NCBI GenBank assembly: GCA_026415295.1
Contig: JAOAHJ010000006.1
Span: 1 to 55,241 of the forward strand
Source: Spirochaetota bacterium
GTDB taxonomy: Bacteria; Spirochaetota; JAAYUW01; JAOAHJ01
Reading direction: 5' to 3'
Length of the DNA stretch: 55,241 nt
The notes beneath the pieces are model-generated. The model saw only the letters and a program-made list of their open reading frames with translations, was not told the DNA's origin and made no database searches. This document shows positions 26,516 to 36,775 of the stretch, piece by piece. The translations under genes were made by a program, and so were the position numbers. How positions within the stretch are numbered: position 1 is the stretch's first letter; each line of letters begins with the position of its first letter.

Positions 26516-27785
26516 AATTTTTCTCATATCTCTTGGTTGTCCCAAAAATGAAATAATTTCTGAAAAAATAGCTTATATAGCAACTAAAAATAATTTTGAT
26601 CTAACAGAAAATATTTATGAAGCTAATTTTATATTAATAAATAGTTGCGGTTTTATAGAGGATGCTTTAAAAGAATCTATAAATGAAACTTTAAAAATTA
26701 AAAAATTTATTTTAGAAAATAATCTTGAATCAAAAATTATTTTAACAGGTTGCGCTACTATCCCTTTTGGAAAAGACTTAAAGGAATCACTTTATGAAGC
26801 AGATTTTATATTAAATTATGATGAATTACTTAATTTTTTTAACTCAAAAAACAATCTTTTATTTTCACCTAGATTTGATATTTCTAAAAATAGACACTAT
26901 AATTATCTTGCCATATCAGAAGGTTGCTCAAAGAAATGTACCTATTGCATTATTCCAACTATTAAAGGTGAATTTATAAAATATCCAGAAGAAATAATTT
27001 TAGAAGAAGCAAAAAGATTAAAATATAGGAATACTAAAGAACTAATCATTGTTTCACAGGATACTCTATCCTATGGAAAAGAACTAATTAGTTTAATGTA
27101 TAAATTATCAAATATGAATTTTCCATGGATAAGGATTATGTACTTAAACCCTGATTCATGGGATGATGATTTTTTACAAATATATAAAATAGAAAACATT
27201 CTAAAATATTTTGAAATTCCAGTACAACATTTATCTAATAATATACTAAAAAAAATGGGAAGAAAAAAAAGTTATGAAGAAATAGAAAAAATAATTTTCT
27301 CAATTAAAGAGAGATTTCCCGAAGCTTCTATAAGAACTACAATAATTGTTGGCTTTCCAGGTGAAACTAAAAATGATTTTGAATTTCTCTTAGATAAAAT
27401 AGAAAAATTCCCTTTTGATATAGTAGGAACTTTTATTTACTCAGATATGTCAAATGCACCATCATATAAATTCAAAGACAAGATTCCTCTAAAAGAAAAG
27501 ATTAGAAGATTGAATATATTAAATGAAAAGCTAAAAGATATGCATTCAAAAAATACTAAAAAATATATAAATAATGCTTATGATATGATAATTGATAATA
27601 TATTGAACAATAACAATAAATTTATTATAAATGGAAGAATCTATTCTCAAGCACCGGAAATTGATGGAATTACTATATTAGAAAATCCTAAAAATGATAT
27701 ATTAAAATACAGAAAAGGAAACTTTCTAAAAATTTATATCAATGATTCAATTTTACAAGATTTAATTGCAACAGAAATTAATTAA
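26499..27785 (+). CDS. rimO: ribosomal protein S12 methylthiotransferase RimO
   Basis: A radical SAM methylthiotransferase that modifies the conserved aspartate of ribosomal protein S12. The N-terminal UPF0004 domain carries the cluster ligands Cys14 (SLGCPKN), Cys50 (NSCGF) and Cys85 (TGC). The radical SAM CxxxCxxC is Cys143, Cys147 and Cys150 (EGCSKKCTYC), and a TRAM domain occupies the last ~65 residues. SLGCPKN and the absence of MiaB-type motifs favour RimO over MiaB. Its length of 428 residues is normal. The ATG lies inside the rodZ 3' end and has only a weak ribosome site, so it is likely coupled. Confidence 0.95.
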   Translation: MNSKNKIFLISLGCPKNEIISEKIAYIATKNNFDLTENIYEANFILINSCGFIEDALKESINETLKIKKFILENNLESKIILTGCATIPFGKDLKESLYEADFILNYDELLNFFNSKNNLLFSPRFDISKNRHYNYLAISEGCSKKCTYCIIPTIKGEFIKYPEEIILEEAKRLKYRNTKELIIVSQDTLSYGKELISLMYKLSNMNFPWIRIMYLNPDSWDDDFLQIYKIENILKYFEIPVQHLSNNILKKMGRKKSYEEIEKIIFSIKERFPEASIRTTIIVGFPGETKNDFEFLLDKIEKFPFDIVGTFIYSDMSNAPSYKFKDKIPLKEKIRRLNILNEKLKDMHSKNTKKYINNAYDMIIDNILNNNNKFIINGRIYSQAPEIDGITILENPKNDILKYRKGNFLKIYINDSILQDLIATEIN

Positions 27786-27845
27786 AAAAGTTAATATTTT
27801 GAATAAATTTACTATAAAAAAATATTTATATTATAAGAAATTATT

Positions 27846-29117
27846 ATGAAAAAAATAAAAAAATATATTAATATTCCGAATATTTTAACAATTTTAAGAT
27901 TTATATTAATAATACCTTTCATAATCTTTTTTAGCAAAAAAGACTTAATTTCTACTATATTAAGTTTTCTTATTTTTATAATTGCTTCAATAACAGATTA
28001 TATTGATGGAAAAATTGCAAGAAAGTATAATCTTATAACTAAAATCGGGGTTTTTTTAGATCCACTTGCTGATAAATTTCTGGTATTAACTGGTTTCTTT
28101 CTATTTTCTTTATATAAAATTATTTTTATTAATATAATTCTTATAATAATGCTTTTAATAAGAGAATTATTTATTACTTTTTTAAGAATAGAAACTGATT
28201 TTATTAATCTTAATAAAAATGAAAATAAGGAAGTAAAATTTAATGCTACTTTAAATCTTTTAAATAAAGAAAATGTTAAATTAAAAACTTCTTTTATAGC
28301 AAAAATCAAAACAACAATACAAATGTTTGCACTTTCGTATTATTTCATAATTTATATTTTAAATTTCAAATACAATCTGCCAAAGTTCTTATTTAAGGAA
28401 TTTTCTTTGGTGTTATTTTTAATAATAATCTATTTTGCATATTCCTCAGCATACGATTATATAATAAAAAATAAAAGAGAATCAATTAATACATTATTTA
28501 GAATGTTAACATCCTTTTTTTATACTGGATATTTTCCATATTTTCCTGGAACATTTTCATCATTTTTATTTTATTTAATTTCATATTTTATTATTACTTT
28601 ACCAAATAAATCTTTTGTAAAATTTTTAAGATTTATAAATTTTGATAAAAGTAATAATGTTATATCATATAATTCTTATTTTAATTTATTTTATTTAGGA
28701 ATTATTTTTTTATCAAGCTTTTTAATAACTTTATTTGTTGGAAATAAAGCAAATGACTTATATAAAGAAAATGATCCTAAGAATTTTACACTTGATGAAA
28801 TAGCTGGGGCCTCATTAAATCTTTTTTTAACCCAATTATTATTTTTAATTTTTTACAGAAAATCAACCTTTATTTCAGAAAAAATTAATATTTTGGTTAC
28901 TTTTCTATCCACAAATATAAAACAAATTTTATTAATAATATATATAATAAACTTTCTCTTTTTTAGATTATTTGATATATTTAAACCATTAGGGATTAAA
29001 AGAATACAGAAACTAAAAGGTGGTTTAGGAATATTAATAGATGATTTAATTGCTGGATTTTATTCTTTTATTTGTTTTATAATTTTAGTTTTTATTATCT
29101 TTCTATTTTTCTTTTGA
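27846..29117 (+). CDS. pgsA: PgsA-PgpA fusion: PGP synthase plus PGP phosphatase
   Basis: Residues 1-205 form a CDP-alcohol phosphatidyltransferase with the complete motif D51-x2-D54-G55-x2-A58-R59-x8-G68-x3-D72-x3-D76. A ~30-residue polar insertion (~118-148) precedes KIKTTIQ. Residues ~215-423 form a PgpA domain: GYFPYFPGT (228-236), LDEIAG (~316-321), FRLFDIFKP (373-381) and LKGGLGILIDDLIAG (390-404). The first half would make phosphatidylglycerophosphate and the second would dephosphorylate it to phosphatidylglycerol, so one membrane protein covers both last steps. The frame is continuous with no internal start bearing a ribosome site. pgsA after rodZ is a common gene order; the fused phosphatase is the unusual part. 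Confidence 0.9.
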   Translation: MKKIKKYINIPNILTILRFILIIPFIIFFSKKDLISTILSFLIFIIASITDYIDGKIARKYNLITKIGVFLDPLADKFLVLTGFFLFSLYKIIFINIILIIMLLIRELFITFLRIETDFINLNKNENKEVKFNATLNLLNKENVKLKTSFIAKIKTTIQMFALSYYFIIYILNFKYNLPKFLFKEFSLVLFLIIIYFAYSSAYDYIIKNKRESINTLFRMLTSFFYTGYFPYFPGTFSSFLFYLISYFIITLPNKSFVKFLRFINFDKSNNVISYNSYFNLFYLGIIFLSSFLITLFVGNKANDLYKENDPKNFTLDEIAGASLNLFLTQLLFLIFYRKSTFISEKINILVTFLSTNIKQILLIIYIINFLFFRLFDIFKPLGIKRIQKLKGGLGILIDDLIAGFYSFICFIILVFIIFLFFF

Positions 29118-29191
29118 TTTTATCTATATTTATAAAAATAAAATTCCGATTAATATTTAGGTTATAATACTTTTAAAAATAAAAAATTAAC

Positions 29192-29851
29192 ATGATGATA
29201 AAAAATTTTGATTTAATTAATTATATAAAACTGGCAAAAGATGGAAATAATGAAGCAAAAAATGCGCTTTATAGTAAATATTACTTCTTTATAGTAAAAA
29301 TTGTTTCCAAATTTTACAATTTTATTAATGATTCAAATAACAACTTCAAAGATCTTCTCCAGGAAGCTTCATATGCTTTCTTTTTATCTATTCAAAATTT
29401 TAACACAACCTCTCAAACCAATTTTAATTCATATACATACAAAATTATTAAGAATTATTTAATCAATTATTTAAAGAAAAATGAAAAAATTAATCAATAT
29501 CTAAAGTCAAATTTTAATTTTTTGGAAATAGAAAAAATTATTTCTGAAGAAATCAAAGAAGAAGATATAATATTTTCCGAAGAACTTTACAATAAAATAG
29601 AAAATATTTTTTCATTTGACTTCACAAATTTAGAAAGAAAAGTTTTTTTACACTATCTTAACTTTCAATCATATAATGAGATATCAAAGCTAATTAATGA
29701 AGAAAAGAAAACTATAGATAATGCTTTATATAGAGCAAAAAATAAACTAATTTCAAAATTATCTGAAACTGAAAAATCATTTTTATTAAATCAAAGAGGA
29801 TTAATAGTTGCATTAAAAAATATTCTTGAAAAAATCGAACAAAAAAAGTAA
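29192..29851 (+). CDS. sigma-70 family RNA polymerase sigma factor
   Basis: A 219-residue sigma factor of small (SigH/ECF-like) size. Region 2 spans ~10-95, with LLQEASYAFFLSIQNFN and FNSYTYKIIKNYLINYL recalling the core-binding and -10 recognition helices. Region 4 spans ~140-200: LERKVFLHYLNFQSYNEISK, then TIDNALYRAKNKL as the recognition helix. Region 3 appears absent. It starts at one of two adjacent ATG codons and ends 12 bases before the UvrD helicase gene, so they are likely co-transcribed. Which promoters it serves cannot be told, but the short tail after region 4 and lack of a nearby anti-sigma gene argue against a classical ECF pair. Confidence 0.8.
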   Translation: MMIKNFDLINYIKLAKDGNNEAKNALYSKYYFFIVKIVSKFYNFINDSNNNFKDLLQEASYAFFLSIQNFNTTSQTNFNSYTYKIIKNYLINYLKKNEKINQYLKSNFNFLEIEKIISEEIKEEDIIFSEELYNKIENIFSFDFTNLERKVFLHYLNFQSYNEISKLINEEKKTIDNALYRAKNKLISKLSETEKSFLLNQRGLIVALKNILEKIEQKK

Positions 29852-29863
29852 ATTTATCTCATA

Positions 29864-32083
29864 ATGGAACAACTACTTACTAAAATTCAAGATTACGCAG
29901 TAAAACTAATTGGTAAACCAATACTTGTAATTGCCTCAGCTGGATCAGGTAAGACAAGAATTATAGTAGAAAAAATAAAATATTTATTAGATAATGGTTA
30001 CAATAAAAACAAACTAGTAGCATTAACTTTTACTAACAAAGCTGCTGATGAGATTATTAAAAGGATAACAAAAGAAGAAAATCAAATCTTTCCATATTTC
30101 TCAACATTTCACTCATTTTGTTTAAAAATTATGAAAGAACATCCTGAATTATTTAATATTAACCCTGATTTTACAGTAATTGATGATGATGATCAAGAAG
30201 AAATTATAAAAGATTTAACTTCAAAAATTAAAATCAACAATAAAAACAATTACTTAAACGATGAAATTTATTCTATTAACTATTTAATTGACAAAATAAA
30301 TTTTATTAAACTTGATAAAATTGATTTTAACAAAGAAAAAATTGTTTATAAAAAATTAAAATTTGAAAAAGATAATTATGTTAAAACTATTTTTTATGAA
30401 TACGAAAATTTTTTAAGAAAAAACAATCTATTTGATTTTCAAGATCTATTAATATTTTCTTTAAAAGGACTTATAAATAATAATACTAGTAATTTTTTTA
30501 AACTTAAATTTGAATATATTTTGGTAGATGAATATCAGGATACTAATTGGATTCAAAAAGAAATATTAAAAAATATTTATAATGGTAATAACTTGCTTGC
30601 AGTTGGAGATGAAGATCAAGCTATCTATTCATTTAGAGGAGGTGATGTTAATAATATATTGAATTTTGAAGTTGATTTCCCCAATTCAGAAATTATATTT
30701 ATGACTGAAAATTTTAGATCTGGGAAAAATATTATAAATTTTGCTAATTTCATAATCTCTCAAAACAAAAATAGAAGAAAAAAGGAACTTAAAAATGCTT
30801 TAAATAAAGAAGGAGAGGTAAATTTAGTTAATACAAATACAAATTATGATGATTCTTATGCTATAGTTTTTATAATAAAAAACTTAATTAATCAAAATTA
30901 TAAACTTTCTGATATAGCAATTTTATACAGAGCAAATTTTCAATCTGGTTTAATCGAAAAAGCTCTATTAGAAGAAAATATTAGTTATATAATTTATGGA
31001 GCAATATCTTTTTTTAAAAGAAAAGAAGTTAAAATTGCTTTTGATTTCATTGCATTTATTCTAAATCAATCATCAATTTACCTCTTTTCAAAACTTATTA
31101 ACATTAATAGAATAGGTATAGGGCCTAAGAAAATTGAAGATTTTATTCATTTTGCAAAAAAAGAAGGTTTTGTTCAAGATAACTCAATAGTAAACTATCT
31201 TATAAAATACAAAAAAAATAGTGAATTTGTAAACTTTGGAGAAAAAATAATTGATCTTATACAATATTATAACTCACCTGTAGAATTTTTAATAAAATTA
31301 AAAGATATTTTTAAATTAGATGAATATTTTATTAAAATATCAAAAGATGAAAAAGAAATAGAAGAAAGAAAAGAAAATTACGAAACTTTAATAAAAATAG
31401 CACTTGAATTCAAAAACAAATTAAAATCTTCAACCATTAAAGATTTTTATGAAAAATTTGTTTTATATAGTAGAGAAAAGAATTCTAATGATTTTAATGG
31501 CGTTAAATTAATGACTATACATTTGGCTAAAGGCCTTGAATTTCCTATAGTAATTATTTCTGGGGCTACTAATGGTTTACTCCCATTAATAAGATTAAAA
31601 GATATTGAAAATGCAGATATAGAAGAAGAAAGAAGGTTATTTTATGTAGCTTCTACAAGGGCAAAAGATATTCTTTATATTACCAGTTACTCTTTAACTA
31701 ATTATTCATATGAATATATAATAAATAAAATACAGAATACAAAAAAAGAAAACTTAAAAATATTTTTGCAAAATTTTGGAAAACCTTCCTTATTTTTAAA
31801 AGGTATAGAAAATTTAAATTTTGTTAATTTTTATTTCTACAATTCAAAATTAAACCAACTAATAAAAATTAATAATCAATTAAATCTTAATAAAAATAAT
31901 AAAATCGAAAATAATCTAAGCACAAAAGAAATATTAGATATAAACATTAATGAAGATTTAATTATTAACCATAAAAATTATGGCAAACTAAAAATTATCA
32001 ATATTATAGAAATATCAAAAAATATAAAAATTTATGAATGTATCAATAATAAAGGTGAAAAAATAAAAATATTGATAAATTAA
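29864..32083 (+). CDS. UvrD/PcrA-family DNA helicase
   Basis: A superfamily 1 3'-5' helicase of 739 residues for repair and replication. Motifs in order: Walker A ASAGSGKT (24-31), motif Ia VALTFTNKAADEI, motif II VDEYQDT (~222-228), motif III GDEDQAIYSFRGG, motif IV LYRANFQ, motif V LMTIHLAKGLEFP and motif VI EEERRLFYVASTRAKD. Together these match UvrD/PcrA/Rep. The C-terminal ~130 residues are Asn/Lys-rich and divergent from PcrA. The start ATG has no good ribosome site and follows the sigma factor stop closely. Whether it functions in excision repair or replication restart cannot be decided here. Confidence 0.95.
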   Translation: MEQLLTKIQDYAVKLIGKPILVIASAGSGKTRIIVEKIKYLLDNGYNKNKLVALTFTNKAADEIIKRITKEENQIFPYFSTFHSFCLKIMKEHPELFNINPDFTVIDDDDQEEIIKDLTSKIKINNKNNYLNDEIYSINYLIDKINFIKLDKIDFNKEKIVYKKLKFEKDNYVKTIFYEYENFLRKNNLFDFQDLLIFSLKGLINNNTSNFFKLKFEYILVDEYQDTNWIQKEILKNIYNGNNLLAVGDEDQAIYSFRGGDVNNILNFEVDFPNSEIIFMTENFRSGKNIINFANFIISQNKNRRKKELKNALNKEGEVNLVNTNTNYDDSYAIVFIIKNLINQNYKLSDIAILYRANFQSGLIEKALLEENISYIIYGAISFFKRKEVKIAFDFIAFILNQSSIYLFSKLININRIGIGPKKIEDFIHFAKKEGFVQDNSIVNYLIKYKKNSEFVNFGEKIIDLIQYYNSPVEFLIKLKDIFKLDEYFIKISKDEKEIEERKENYETLIKIALEFKNKLKSSTIKDFYEKFVLYSREKNSNDFNGVKLMTIHLAKGLEFPIVIISGATNGLLPLIRLKDIENADIEEERRLFYVASTRAKDILYITSYSLTNYSYEYIINKIQNTKKENLKIFLQNFGKPSLFLKGIENLNFVNFYFYNSKLNQLIKINNQLNLNKNNKIENNLSTKEILDININEDLIINHKNYGKLKIINIIEISKNIKIYECINNKGEKIKILIN

Positions 32084-32141
32084 TTTAATTTATTATAGTT
32101 TCTATGTAGAATTTTTTAATAAAGAAATTCTGGAGGTTTTA

Positions 32142-32435
32142 ATGATAAAAAAAGATAGTTGGGTTAAAATAGAATGTATTATATTAAAACCTGAAGAAAG
32201 AACAGCAAATATCCCTGATGATACAAAAAAAGTTCCTTATATATTTCATGCTATAGGTTATCTTAAAAAAGATGCAAATATTGGAGATATTGTTGAGATA
32301 AAAACTAGAATTGGAAGAACACTTACAGGAAGACTTATTGAAGAAAATCCTACTTTTAGGCATAATTTCGGAAATCTTGTTAAAGAGCTTGTAGATATAA
32401 ATAATGAATTAAAACAAGAATTAAAAAATTTATAA
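32142..32435 (+). CDS. ortA: 2-amino-4-ketopentanoate thiolase, alpha subunit
   Basis: The small subunit (97 residues) of the thiolase that splits 2-amino-4-ketopentanoate with CoA into alanine and acetyl-CoA in ornithine fermentation. Recognised by SWVKIECIILKPEERTANIP, IGDIVEIKTRIGRTLTGRL and ENPTFRHNFGNLVKEL. It has a strong TGGAGG ribosome site. It sits directly ahead of ortB, oraS and oraE, the arrangement known from clostridial ornithine clusters. No other family fits this sequence. Confidence 0.93.
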   Translation: MIKKDSWVKIECIILKPEERTANIPDDTKKVPYIFHAIGYLKKDANIGDIVEIKTRIGRTLTGRLIEENPTFRHNFGNLVKELVDINNELKQELKNL

Positions 32436-32529
32436 TAAAAAATTAATATTAAAAAAATAATTAATTATTTTAATCATTAAATAAATAATTAAGAAAAATA
32501 CTTATAAATTAAATTTATAGGGTAAAATT

Positions 32530-33999
32530 ATGAATGAAAATATTAAATTGAATGATAAAAGTTATGAAGCAGTAATGAAAAGAAAAAATGAAATAATGAA
32601 AAAGTCTCTTGGAATAGATTACTCAAAGTATTATATTTCCAATATCGCTTTTGATTATGAAAAAATGATGGAAGATGTTGGTTATTCAGTCCCTGAAATA
32701 TTAAAAATTCAAAATAGATTTAAGGTTGGAAATACTCCTTTATTTTACCTTGAAAACATTACAAAACTTGTAAGAAAATATGCAAAAAAAGGAAAAGGTG
32801 CTAAAATCTATATAAAGGATGAAGCAGCAAATGCTTCTGGATCATTTAAAGCAAGAAGAGCTGCTTTATCTGTATATTTAGCAAAAAAACTTGGATATAA
32901 AGGAGTTGTTGCTGCAACTTCTGGAAATTATGGTGCTGCTGTTGCTTCCCAATCTGCTATGCAAGGTTTAAATTGTATAATAATTCAGGAAGTTTTTGAT
33001 TCAAGATTCGTTGGTCAACCAGAAATTGTTGAAAAATCAAGGCATTGCGATGCATATGGTGCTGAAGTTATTATGTCTTCTGTTGGTCCTGAATTATTTT
33101 ATTCTCTTTTATTAACACTAGAAGAAACAGGTTACTTCAATGCTTCTTTATATACCCCATTTGCTATAGCAGGTGTAGAAACTTTAGGATGGGAATTGAT
33201 TCATCAAATGAGAGAAATTGAAGGAAGAGATCCAGATGCAGTTATCATTACACATGCAGGTGGTGGAAATTTAACTGGTACAGCAAGAGGAATATTAAAA
33301 GCTAAAATAGAGCTTAAAGAAACTAATTATACTGAAATAATAGGGTGTTCAGTTGATTTAAGTGGTTTGCATATGGCATCAGATAATGATTTTAACAAAA
33401 AATCTTTTACAACAGGACATACAGGATTTGGAGTTCCTTTTGCTACTTGGCCAGATAGAGCAGATACACCAAAGAATGCTGCAAGACCATTAAGATATAT
33501 GGATAGATACATTACTGTTACACAAGGTGAAGTTTTTTATGCAACTGAGATGCTTTCAGCTTTAGAAGGCCTTGAAAGAGGCCCAGCTGGAAATACTTCC
33601 CTTGCAGGTGCTATTAATCTTGCTATGGAAATGGATTCTAATCAAATAATTGTTGTTCAGGAAACTGAATATACGGGGGCAGGAAAACATCCTCAAGCTC
33701 AACTTTCCTTTGCTAAAGAAAATGGTATCGAAATAAAAAGAGGAGATCCAAGAGATTCTATTAATGGTAAAAATATTATTTTACCAAGAAATATTTCTGA
33801 TTTTTATCTTAATGAACTTGATCTTAAAAATTTGAAAAAATCATATCTTAGAAATATAATTAAAAATTTCTATAATGAAATAATTACAGATGTTGATTTA
33901 GAATTTTTATCCTTTGATATTAATGAAAAAATTAGTTGGATTAAAGAAACAATTTTTGAATTATTAAATGAAATAAAAAAAGAAAAAAATAAAAATTAA
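32530..33999 (+). CDS. ortB: 2-amino-4-ketopentanoate thiolase, PLP-dependent beta subunit
   Basis: The catalytic subunit of the OrtAB thiolase, a fold-type II PLP enzyme related to threonine synthase. The PLP lysine is Lys107 in NASGSFKARRA. VVAATSGNYGAAVASQ is the phosphate/substrate loop and ITHAGGGNLTGTARG binds the cofactor phosphate. The length of 489 residues agrees with known OrtB. It converts the keto product of ornithine to alanine and acetyl-CoA. It lies between ortA and oraS, with only a 14-base gap to oraS. Confidence 0.94.
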   Translation: MNENIKLNDKSYEAVMKRKNEIMKKSLGIDYSKYYISNIAFDYEKMMEDVGYSVPEILKIQNRFKVGNTPLFYLENITKLVRKYAKKGKGAKIYIKDEAANASGSFKARRAALSVYLAKKLGYKGVVAATSGNYGAAVASQSAMQGLNCIIIQEVFDSRFVGQPEIVEKSRHCDAYGAEVIMSSVGPELFYSLLLTLEETGYFNASLYTPFAIAGVETLGWELIHQMREIEGRDPDAVIITHAGGGNLTGTARGILKAKIELKETNYTEIIGCSVDLSGLHMASDNDFNKKSFTTGHTGFGVPFATWPDRADTPKNAARPLRYMDRYITVTQGEVFYATEMLSALEGLERGPAGNTSLAGAINLAMEMDSNQIIVVQETEYTGAGKHPQAQLSFAKENGIEIKRGDPRDSINGKNIILPRNISDFYLNELDLKNLKKSYLRNIIKNFYNEIITDVDLEFLSFDINEKISWIKETIFELLNEIKKEKNKN

Positions 34000-34013
34000 A
34001 AAAGGAGTCAAAT

Positions 34014-34370
34014 ATGAAATCAGGACTTGAAAGAAAAGATGATTTTGAAAAAAGAAGAGAACATTTAAAAAATTTATCAGATGAAGAATTAAAGAAAAGA
34101 TTTTGGGAATTAACAGAAAAAATAGTAGATCCCTTAGTTAAATTAGCTAAAACACATACATCTCCATCAATTGAAAGATCAGTACTATTAAGAATGGGAT
34201 TCAATTCTATTCAATCTAAAGCTATTGTAGAAGAAATTATAAAAAAAGATCTTTTAGGACATGGAGCAGGAAATATTGTCCTTAAATTAGCAGAAAAAGA
34301 GAGGATAGATTATCTTAAAGCAGGACAAAAAATTATCGAAGGGTACCCAATAGAAAATTTATTCCAATAA
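34014..34370 (+). CDS. oraS: D-ornithine 4,5-aminomutase, S subunit
   Basis: The small subunit (118 residues) of the adenosylcobalamin- and PLP-dependent enzyme that converts D-ornithine to 2,4-diaminopentanoate. Family features include KRREHLKNLSDEELKKRFWE, THTSPSIERSVLLRMGF, AGNIVLKLAE and KAGQKIIEGYPIE. A GGAG ribosome site precedes the ATG. It follows ortB by 14 bases and precedes oraE by 116 bases. Confidence 0.94.
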   Translation: MKSGLERKDDFEKRREHLKNLSDEELKKRFWELTEKIVDPLVKLAKTHTSPSIERSVLLRMGFNSIQSKAIVEEIIKKDLLGHGAGNIVLKLAEKERIDYLKAGQKIIEGYPIENLFQ

Positions 34371-34486
34371 AATTAGGATTTATATTAAATAGATTTTTTA
34401 TTATAATTTTTGGATAAATTTATGATAAAAATAAATTTATATGAAATAATTTTTATGAAATTTTAGTATAAATTAAGGAGTATTAT

Positions 34487-36679
34487 ATGAAATTAGATCC
34501 AAAAAAGAAATTAGATTTTAAATATATACTTTCAGATTTAAAAAATTTTAGAGCAAAAAAAAGAGGTTGGGTGTGGAGAGAAAAACCAGAATCTATAAAG
34601 TATGGTGAACACACATATTATGATCACTCCACACCTTTAAAAAAATCCATACCTCTCCCTGCAGCTAAATATTTCGGGAATATTGATCCACAACCAAAAC
34701 CAATAATAACTACAGAAATAGCTTCTGGAAGATTTGAAGATGACATAAGAAGAATGAGAATGGCAGCATGGCATGGGGCTGATCATATTATGGTTATCAG
34801 AACAACAGGACAATCACACATTGATGGATTAATTGAAGGAACACCTGAAGGTATTGGAGGTGTTCCAATTACAAGAAAACAAGTAAGAGCTACTAAAAAA
34901 GCTTTAGAATTAATTGAAGAAGAAGTTGGTAGACCCATAAATTTCCACTCTTATGTTTCAGGTGTTGCAGGACCAGAAATTGCAGTTATGTATGCTGAAG
35001 AAGGTATTGCAGGTGCTCACCAAGACCCACAATACAATGTTTTATATAGAAATATAAACATGTTTAGATCTTTTGTAGATGCTGCAGAAGCTAAAAAAAT
35101 TATGGCAGATGCACATATTTTTCAAATTGATGGAGCACATAATGCAAATGCTACAGCAAAAAAAGCTTGGAATGTTAGACCTGAACTTATGGTTCAACAT
35201 GCAATAAATTCTCTTTATTCTGTAAAGGTAGGGATGAATCCTTCAAACATTGGTCTATCAACTGTGCCACCAACAGCTGCACCAGCTCCAAAAATTTGGT
35301 ACGATTTACCTTATGCTGTAGCTCTGAGAGATTTGTTTTCTGATTTTAAATTCAGAGCTCAACAAAATACAAGATATGTTGAATCTGATACTGATGAAGC
35401 TACTATTACACATGTTATTGATACTTTAATATCAGCTTTAACATCAGCAGATATTCAGTCTACTATTACTCCTGATGAAGGAAGAAATGTTCCATGGCAT
35501 ATTAATAATATAAGAGCTGTAGATGGAACAAAACAGGTTTTTAACTCTCTTGATGGTATAAAAAAATTAGTAAAACTCGATATGGATGGCCCTCTTGGGA
35601 AAATGGTTAGAGAACTAAAAGAAAGAGCTGTTTTATTTTTAGAAGAAATAATTGAGGTTGGTGGATATTTTGAAGCAGTATCAAAAGGATATTTTGTCGA
35701 TTCTGGGTATTATCCAGAAAGGAATGGTGATGGAATTGTAAGAGAAAAAGATGGAGGTGTGGCTGCAAATTCTATAGTTGAAAGAAAACCTGATTATTTT
35801 GCTCCTGTATGTTCTCATTTTGGAAATAATAATATTCCCTCAAAATACAAAAAAGCTTGCGATGCTATAGATGGATGTACATTATGTAAACCCGAAAAAA
35901 TTCAATTCATAGATGAATTGGATCCTGAAGATAATGTTGAAAAAAGAATTAAAAAATATTTAGAAGATGAAGAAAAAGGTATCATTAAGCCTGAAGCTGA
36001 ATGGCATGGGGATGGTATAGTTACAGTAGAAATGGTTATTCCAACCTTTTATGAAGCAGCAGAGGTTGCTGCACTTGAGTTTGCAAAGAAAATGAATCTT
36101 GAAGATCCTCAAATAATTCACAAAAGAGTTCTTCATCCAGCTGAAGCTTCTGCTTTCTTAGTAAAAGGAAAACTTAATGCTTCAATTAATTTATCTGATA
36201 TTAAGATTCCAGAAAAAGAAGAATATTTAAGCGATAGTGAAATAGAGGAATTTGTTAAAAAACATGATTTAAAAGTTGTTGGTGCAACTGTTGGGGAAGA
36301 TGAGCATTCTGTAGGAATGCAAGAAATTTTAGACATTAAACATGGAGGAATTGAAAAGTGGGGATTTAAATGCTATTATCTTGGCACCTCTGTACCAGTT
36401 GAGAAACTCGTAGATGCAGCGATAGAGGTTGGTGCTTGTGCAATACTTGCTTCTACCATAATTACTCATGGTGATGTTCATAGAATAAATATGAAAAAGC
36501 TTGATTCAATTTGTAGAGAAAAAGGAATTAGAAATAAGATATTATTAATAGGAGGAGGAACTCAAGTTACAGATGAAATAGCAAAAGAGTGTGGATTGGA
36601 TGCAGGATTTGGAAGAGGAACTCATGGAATAGATGTTGCTAATTTTATAGTTAAAAAACTTAAAGGAATAAAAAAATAA
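34487..36679 (+). CDS. oraE: D-ornithine 4,5-aminomutase, E subunit
   Basis: The large subunit (730 residues) with a TIM-barrel catalytic domain (~100-440) and a C-terminal Rossmann-type cobalamin domain (~590-725). The B12 motif DxHxxG is present as DEHSVG with His607 as the cobalt ligand. Lys618 lies 11 residues on, matching the PLP lysine (His618/Lys629) of the C. sticklandii enzyme. QIDGAHNANATAKKAW is another hallmark. It needs both B12 and PLP. Its GGAG ribosome site is good. The racemase (orr) and 2,4-diaminopentanoate dehydrogenase (ord) that complete the pathway are not in this window. Confidence 0.97.
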   Translation: MKLDPKKKLDFKYILSDLKNFRAKKRGWVWREKPESIKYGEHTYYDHSTPLKKSIPLPAAKYFGNIDPQPKPIITTEIASGRFEDDIRRMRMAAWHGADHIMVIRTTGQSHIDGLIEGTPEGIGGVPITRKQVRATKKALELIEEEVGRPINFHSYVSGVAGPEIAVMYAEEGIAGAHQDPQYNVLYRNINMFRSFVDAAEAKKIMADAHIFQIDGAHNANATAKKAWNVRPELMVQHAINSLYSVKVGMNPSNIGLSTVPPTAAPAPKIWYDLPYAVALRDLFSDFKFRAQQNTRYVESDTDEATITHVIDTLISALTSADIQSTITPDEGRNVPWHINNIRAVDGTKQVFNSLDGIKKLVKLDMDGPLGKMVRELKERAVLFLEEIIEVGGYFEAVSKGYFVDSGYYPERNGDGIVREKDGGVAANSIVERKPDYFAPVCSHFGNNNIPSKYKKACDAIDGCTLCKPEKIQFIDELDPEDNVEKRIKKYLEDEEKGIIKPEAEWHGDGIVTVEMVIPTFYEAAEVAALEFAKKMNLEDPQIIHKRVLHPAEASAFLVKGKLNASINLSDIKIPEKEEYLSDSEIEEFVKKHDLKVVGATVGEDEHSVGMQEILDIKHGGIEKWGFKCYYLGTSVPVEKLVDAAIEVGACAILASTIITHGDVHRINMKKLDSICREKGIRNKILLIGGGTQVTDEIAKECGLDAGFGRGTHGIDVANFIVKKLKGIKK

Positions 36680-36775
36680 TAATCATATATCTTTATTAAT
36701 ATTAATATTTTACCTACATTAATATTTAATTTTATATAAAACATTAATTTTAAAATTAAAAATAAGGATATAAAA

